Assembly: GCF_030540875.1 (NCBI RefSeq)
Contig: NZ_JAUOEM010000006.1
Location: 124,001 to 188,000 of the forward strand
From: Flavivirga amylovorans
Lineage (GTDB): Bacteria; Bacteroidota; Bacteroidia; Flavobacteriales; Flavobacteriaceae
Direction of reading: 5' to 3'
Length of the DNA stretch: 64,000 nucleotides
The notes under the pieces are model-generated. The model did not search any database. It was not told the DNA's origin and was given only the letters and a program-made list of their open reading frames with translations. Below, one piece after another: positions 60,345 through 64,000 of the stretch. Made by a program: the position numbers and the translations under genes. How positions within the stretch are numbered: the stretch's first letter is position 1; every line of letters begins with the position of its first letter.

Positions 60345-61631
60345 CTAATTCACGTATTTACATTCCAGAATATTTTGTCCAGGTGTAATACCTTCTGTGA
60401 ATACTTTTTGATAACCACTCCCATTGCATTGTTGTGCAAAAACAGCATAATGATAACTACATCTTCCATCTTTACGTTTCATAACTATAACACCAGAAAT
60501 ACGTCTTCCAAGTTGAGCCCCAGTTAATGAATTTCTATAAATAGACCAATCTGTGTCTGTAAAATAGACTTTAGTTATCGTTTCTTGCCAACCATATTGA
60601 TTTGCCCAATTTTTTGAAGCCACTAAGGCTTGTGCTTCTAATGAGAGGTTCTGTAAGCCCTTTTTTGGTAAACGTTCATTTTTAATTTTTTCTGTCTGCT
60701 TATCGCTATATTTCTTATCGCCATAAACTTTAGCCTTTTTTGTCCAAACCAATAATTTAGTACCTATGTCTTCTTGCTTACTTTTATCTAAATCCAGCTT
60801 GCGAATAGTTTGTTGGTCTTTATGAAAATAGTTAAACACATCGTATTCACCCCATGTTTCCTGTCCTAATTCGCCGCTACCTCTAAATTTAGCCCAAATG
60901 AATGCTATATTATTTTCAGAAAATATGTATTCCCGTAAGTTACCTCTATCTCCATAAACATCAAATCCTAACAATTTACTGTACTCAGGTAAAAAATAAT
61001 AGGTTCCAACAGAATACCCAGAAGACACTAACATTTTTATTTGTTTTTCTCCACTTTCAACAAATTCGACTTGAACACTTTTATAATATTCTCCAGCATG
61101 TTTTAATTTAGAAACTGCAAAAAACTCACCATTTCCACCTGCAACATTTATATCTTTTGTACCATTTATAATGTCTTCTGAAAATTTAATAGCATAGGCT
61201 TCAACTTTATCTTTGGTCATAGCTGTTACTTTATTTTTATCAGTACTAAAAAAATTGTAGTAAGCAAAGGTTCCCCAAACTCCTTCTCCCAAAGCAACCA
61301 TAGGGCTTTTAGGCATTACCGATATATAACTATTAGCATCATAAGTAATCACATAAATCCCTGATTTTCCATATACAGGTTTACCAACATCATTACTAGC
61401 TTTGGCATTATACATATAAGTTGCTGGTATACATTGCTCGCAAGATGCCATTACTAAAATTTTAACACCATTATTTTCTCCTACTTGTAAAAATTGTTTT
61501 TTACTGCCATCTCTAGCTGGTACTAATAAATGATATGTTCCATTTATCGCTTTTGTTGGTATTTCTTTTTGTGCATGTATGTTGTTCCTAAAAAACAGTA
61601 AGCATAATACTATCAAAATTACTTTCTTCAT
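60345..61631 (-). CDS. Secreted protein of unknown function
   Basis: A 428-residue protein with signal peptide (about 1-21, ending N-I-H-A-Q). The mature part has an early beta-rich domain (N-G-T-Y-H-L-L-V-P-A-R-D-G-S-K-K) with C-E-Q-C, a middle region with many Tyr and Gly, and a last 80 residues containing T-D-W-S-I-Y-R-N-x-L-T-G-A-Q-L-G-R-R and two or three Cys (D-G-R-C, Q-Q-C-N-G, L-E-C). No domain is recognised. The gene follows three lipoprotein/secreted genes on the same strand. Confidence 0.72.
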   Translation of the reverse strand: MKKVILIVLCLLFFRNNIHAQKEIPTKAINGTYHLLVPARDGSKKQFLQVGENNGVKILVMASCEQCIPATYMYNAKASNDVGKPVYGKSGIYVITYDANSYISVMPKSPMVALGEGVWGTFAYYNFFSTDKNKVTAMTKDKVEAYAIKFSEDIINGTKDINVAGGNGEFFAVSKLKHAGEYYKSVQVEFVESGEKQIKMLVSSGYSVGTYYFLPEYSKLLGFDVYGDRGNLREYIFSENNIAFIWAKFRGSGELGQETWGEYDVFNYFHKDQQTIRKLDLDKSKQEDIGTKLLVWTKKAKVYGDKKYSDKQTEKIKNERLPKKGLQNLSLEAQALVASKNWANQYGWQETITKVYFTDTDWSIYRNSLTGAQLGRRISGVIVMKRKDGRCSYHYAVFAQQCNGSGYQKVFTEGITPGQNILECKYVN

Positions 61632-61645
61632 TTTTTATTTTTATA

Positions 61646-61697
61646 AAGTAGCCTAAAATTATTTTATTAGAGAACCCTCAATAACTTTAGGCTACTT
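61646..61697. other. Long hairpin between the secreted and cadherin-like genes
   Basis: AAGTAGCCTAAA (61646-61657) and TTTAGGCTACTT (61686-61697) form a perfect 12-bp stem with a 28-nt loop. It lies just after the minus-strand cadherin-like gene and so may end its transcript or stabilise its 3' end, but there is no U-tract on either side. Confidence 0.65.
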
Positions 61698-61714
61698 ATA
61701 TATTTACTGATTAA

Positions 61715-62671
61715 TTAAGGAGTATCATCAACATCTGTAACATAAACAGTTACCTGACGGCTAATAGTAATGGTTCCATCAGAAACTCTTACCGGAAAAT
61801 TATGGAAGGTATTAGTCTCATAATCTAAACTACTGCCTGCTTTTAAGCTTATTATTCCTAAGGAACTTATTTCAAAATCACGAGATGCAAAAGTATCTCC
61901 AAGGGAAAAGATTAAAGTGTCGCGATCTTCATCGCTTGTGGGAATACCTCCTATTGCAAAAGTATCATCTATGTCTTCTGCAACTGTAAATACTGTGGTT
62001 CCAATATTTGGAGCATCATTTACATCATTGATATTGATGATGATGTCTGTACTTGTTTGTAAATTGTTATCAGAAGTCACAATTTCTAGCGTATAGCTTG
62101 ATTTCTGTTCAAAATTTAAGGTGCTATTTACTGCCAAACTAATTTCTCCTGAATTGTTAATTTCAAATGGGAAACTACTTCCTATAATACTAAACACTAA
62201 AGAATCTCCATCTGGGTCTGATGCTACTAACGTACCGATTAATACTCCTGAAGCGCTGTTTTCATCTATTGAAAAATTTTGAGGTGCAACCACTGGAGCT
62301 TCATTATCATTAATAACATTAATTGTGATAATGCTGTTTGCTTTTAAAGCACCATCAGACACCTCAACAGTTAATGTATGGCTTGTAGATACTTCATAAT
62401 CTAGGGTTTTACCCAAGATAAGACTTAAATCTCCCGTTGTACTTATTTCAAATAAATTGTCACTATTGGTTGTTATGCTATAATTTAGTGTATCACCATC
62501 TGGATCTTGCGCCACAACTTTGCCTAACACATCTGTATCTAATACACCTTCATTAGCATTGAAAGATTGCGTACTCACAGTTGGTGCTACGTTAACTGGT
62601 CCATCATCGTTACTACAAGACAGTCCTAATATTGTCATTAATATGATGAAACTTCTTTTAATTGTTTTCAT
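61715..62671 (-). CDS. Cadherin-like repeat lipoprotein
   Basis: A 318-residue lipoprotein (lipobox G-L-S-C, Cys19) with three cadherin-like beta domains of about 95 residues: each has F-x-x-x-E-x-x, D-P-D-G-D-x-L-x-Y/F-S-I and I-x-I-N-V-x-D-x-N-D-A-P, the Ca-binding motif set. The start of each repeat (A-P-T-V, A-P-V-V, A-P-N-I) is easy to see. Such proteins mediate surface adhesion or binding. The protein ends at D-V-D-D-T-P with no T9SS tail, so it remains a lipoprotein. Confidence 0.9.
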   Translation of the reverse strand: MKTIKRSFIILMTILGLSCSNDDGPVNVAPTVSTQSFNANEGVLDTDVLGKVVAQDPDGDTLNYSITTNSDNLFEISTTGDLSLILGKTLDYEVSTSHTLTVEVSDGALKANSIITINVINDNEAPVVAPQNFSIDENSASGVLIGTLVASDPDGDSLVFSIIGSSFPFEINNSGEISLAVNSTLNFEQKSSYTLEIVTSDNNLQTSTDIIININDVNDAPNIGTTVFTVAEDIDDTFAIGGIPTSDEDRDTLIFSLGDTFASRDFEISSLGIISLKAGSSLDYETNTFHNFPVRVSDGTITISRQVTVYVTDVDDTP

Positions 62672-62717
62672 AATAAATAGGTTTTTGGTTTATTTAAGTA
62701 ATTATTATTTTATGTTT

Positions 62718-63398
62718 TTAATTAATACAGTTTATGTTATAATTTGAATTAGGCGTTTTTTTCCAGCCACTAAAACCATTTACTGCGCCTTGATCTACTT
62801 TTATACAAGTCAAGTTTGCATTACCTTGTAATTGCATTCTCAACATATTACTATTGTTTCCGTTTGCTATATTTATGGTTCCAGTAAGATTATTTGAATG
62901 CGCTTTTAAATCTGTTAGTTTTATCAGTTTGCTAATATCTAAGGCTTGCAGATTATTATGTTCTAACAGTAATTGCTCTAATAATATGTTAGTAGAAACA
63001 TCAATAGTTTGTATTTGATTGACAAACAACCCTAGTCTTTTAAGTTTTGTGTTTTTTTCAAGATTTATTGAAACTATACTATTCTCATTGGCAAAAAAAC
63101 TTCTTAAATCTGTTAGTTGTTGCATAGCGGTTACCGGCAGGTTGTCTATATTTTTTTTGCCAATATTTACTGCTGAGACTCTGTTATTTTCAACAGTTAT
63201 TCCATCCCAAGTCGATACATCTATTGTCGAAATATCCCAAGTGAGTGTGTTGTTTGTGTTTGCATTATAAATCTCGATTAAAGCATCCCTATCTTTTTTA
63301 AGTTCTGTTCCATTTGACTTGTTTCCGTCATCATCGTTACTACAACTTGTAAATAAAATAAGTGTAAAAATTAAGGTTAAGTGTTTTAAAATTTTCAT
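62718..63398 (-). CDS. Leucine-rich repeat lipoprotein
   Basis: From the ATG at 63398 (226 residues); the frame opens at 63446, but the shorter start puts the signal and lipobox (L-F-T-S-C, Cys19) at the N-terminus. Leucine-rich repeats occupy about 70-205: L-T-D-L-R-S-F-F-A-N-E-N, L-K-R-L-G-L-F-V-N-Q, L-L-E-Q-L-L-L-E-H-N-N-L, L-T-D-L-K-A-H-S-N-N-L. A D/T-W-D-G-I-T segment before the repeats is also common in BspA-like proteins. It likely binds a protein or glycan at the surface. Confidence 0.88.
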   Translation of the reverse strand: MKILKHLTLIFTLILFTSCSNDDDGNKSNGTELKKDRDALIEIYNANTNNTLTWDISTIDVSTWDGITVENNRVSAVNIGKKNIDNLPVTAMQQLTDLRSFFANENSIVSINLEKNTKLKRLGLFVNQIQTIDVSTNILLEQLLLEHNNLQALDISKLIKLTDLKAHSNNLTGTINIANGNNSNMLRMQLQGNANLTCIKVDQGAVNGFSGWKKTPNSNYNINCIN

Positions 63399-63418
63399 TG
63401 GAGTATATATTAATTGGT

Positions 63419-64000
63419 TTATTGAATCGTTTTTTCTTGTCCGCAACTTTGATTTGCAGTACTTATTTGTGTGGATTTAGCTGCCGATGAGTTGCCACTA
63501 AAACTGTAATATTGATTTTTTTTACAGTTGTATGTACCTTTCCCATTAACAGAAATACGTGATCCGTTACTAGATCCTTCTTCATAAATATAGATGTCTT
63601 TTCCTGTTCTATTGGTAATTGTAACTTGACTTTGGGAGGCACTTTGTGCAAAACTTTGATTACGCTCTTTAATACGTCTATACGCATCAGAATTTCTCCA
63701 ATCTGCCCTTTGTTTATTAATAGCATCGATCGTTAATTTTCGGATACTTTCGGTATTTTCAACAATGGCTGCATTTTTAGGGTTTTTCATCCATTGGGCA
63801 TACACAGTTTGTTGTTTTTCATAGGCATTGTCTAAATACTTCTTAAGGGTTTCGTGTGGCTGCATCTCTTTCATTTTTTTGGGAGAGCGCATCACTTCTT
63901 TCATTTTTTTCAATCCACCCATTTTTTTTGTCTGATGCTCCATGACAGAGACCAGATTATAACTATCCTTACTTTCCCAGTCTTCTATAACGTAAATCCT
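63419..64000 (-). CDS. Unknown protein, C-terminal part (5' end beyond window)
   Basis: The frame is open through base 64000 (19 codons upstream of the first ATG at 63943, V-I-E-D-W-E-S-K-D-S-Y-N), so the gene starts outside the window. Visible part, 193 residues: a Lys/Met-rich stretch (K-K-M-G-G-L-K-K-M-K-E-V-M), a helical region (D-A-I-N-K-Q-R-A-D-W-R), then a Ser/Asn-rich beta domain (V-T-I-T-N-R-T-G-K-D-I-Y-I-Y-E-E-G-S-S-N-G) with two Cys. No family is recognised. It lies 20 bp upstream of the LRR lipoprotein gene on the same strand. Confidence 0.75.
   Translation of the reverse strand, partial: RIYVIEDWESKDSYNLVSVMEHQTKKMGGLKKMKEVMRSPKKMKEMQPHETLKKYLDNAYEKQQTVYAQWMKNPKNAAIVENTESIRKLTIDAINKQRADWRNSDAYRRIKERNQSFAQSASQSQVTITNRTGKDIYIYEEGSSNGSRISVNGKGTYNCKKNQYYSFSGNSSAAKSTQISTANQSCGQEKTIQ

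Noticed and set aside
61646-61697. Intrinsic terminator between the cadherin-like and secreted genes
   Set aside because: The 12-bp stem is perfect, but there is no U-tract after it on either strand and the loop is 28 nt, so it is recorded only as a hairpin.

Overview
This 64 kb window is chromosomal DNA from a low-GC member of the Flavobacteriaceae (Bacteroidota). The evidence is the AT-rich composition, promoters of the TAnnTTTG type (for example 3915-3922, 33699-33706, 57635-57642), absence of clear Shine-Dalgarno sites, a decayed type IX secretion (T9SS) tail at 12851-13016, many Flavobacteria-type lipoproteins, and the neighbourhood PASTA protein-rluD with divergent ddl-coaD. Both ends are cut: an SSS symporter is open at base 1 and an unknown minus-strand gene is open at base 64000.

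Layout. 1-3815: end of a Na+/solute symporter, then a minus-strand thiol/sulfur set (two rhodaneses, an envelope thioredoxin-fold protein, a TlpA-like lipoprotein). 3892-11430: tryptophan operon trpE-G-D-C-F-B-(GIY-YIG gene)-A, preceded by a good promoter, an 18-residue leader peptide with three consecutive Trp codons, and an intrinsic terminator, which together read as a transcription attenuator. 11443-21589: DUF805 protein, trmL, small membrane protein, TIM-barrel protein, VF530-like protein, rhlE-type helicase, M1 aminopeptidase lipoprotein, uracil-DNA-glycosylase-like protein, LysE-type exporter, and a lone DUF4157 (eCIS-core type) protein. 21742-31982: housekeeping genes (yaaA, rluD, PASTA protein, ddl, coaD), HEAT-repeat protein, SulP transporter, methyltransferase, lipoproteins. 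32363-42773: kynurenine cluster: CDGSH protein, IclR regulator, then divergent kynU, kmo, 2-aminomuconate deaminase (RidA type), GIY-YIG gene, semialdehyde dehydrogenase, GNAT, SDR, 3-hydroxyanthranilate dioxygenase, ACMS decarboxylase, methyltransferase. 42784-57539: hybrid histidine kinase, tatA, second M1 peptidase, three tandem paralogous secreted proteins, pepE, tRNA-Gly, M48 peptidase, ankyrin protein, gpmI, HAD protein, CoA-transferase. 57659-64000: map, GxxExxY gene, methyltransferase, DUF423 protein, and a run of secreted/lipoprotein genes.

The genes combine into two opposed tryptophan programmes about 25 kb apart: synthesis under apparent Trp-codon attenuation, and degradation of kynurenine through 3-hydroxyanthranilate toward 4-oxalocrotonate under an apparent IclR-type operator that overlaps the kynU promoter. 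Tryptophan dioxygenase, kynurenine formamidase and the steps after 2-aminomuconate deamination are not in the window.

The most unusual layer is the repeats. Palindromic elements fill the trp operon spacers. One palindromic family has gone in frame into two coding sequences (trpF, 8631-8689; the methyltransferase, 59234-59313). A 158-167 bp element with terminal inverted repeats occurs three times. Three small nuclease-like genes (two GIY-YIG, one GxxExxY) each sit between same-strand housekeeping genes with palindromes or inverted repeats on both sides; the GxxExxY gene has 29-bp ends matching at 27 of 29 positions. Several repeats also supply the stop codon of the preceding gene. This reads as a set of one-gene nuclease cassettes and REP-like repeats that insert in operon gaps without destroying the operon. 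That interpretation is inference; the sequence relationships are directly visible.
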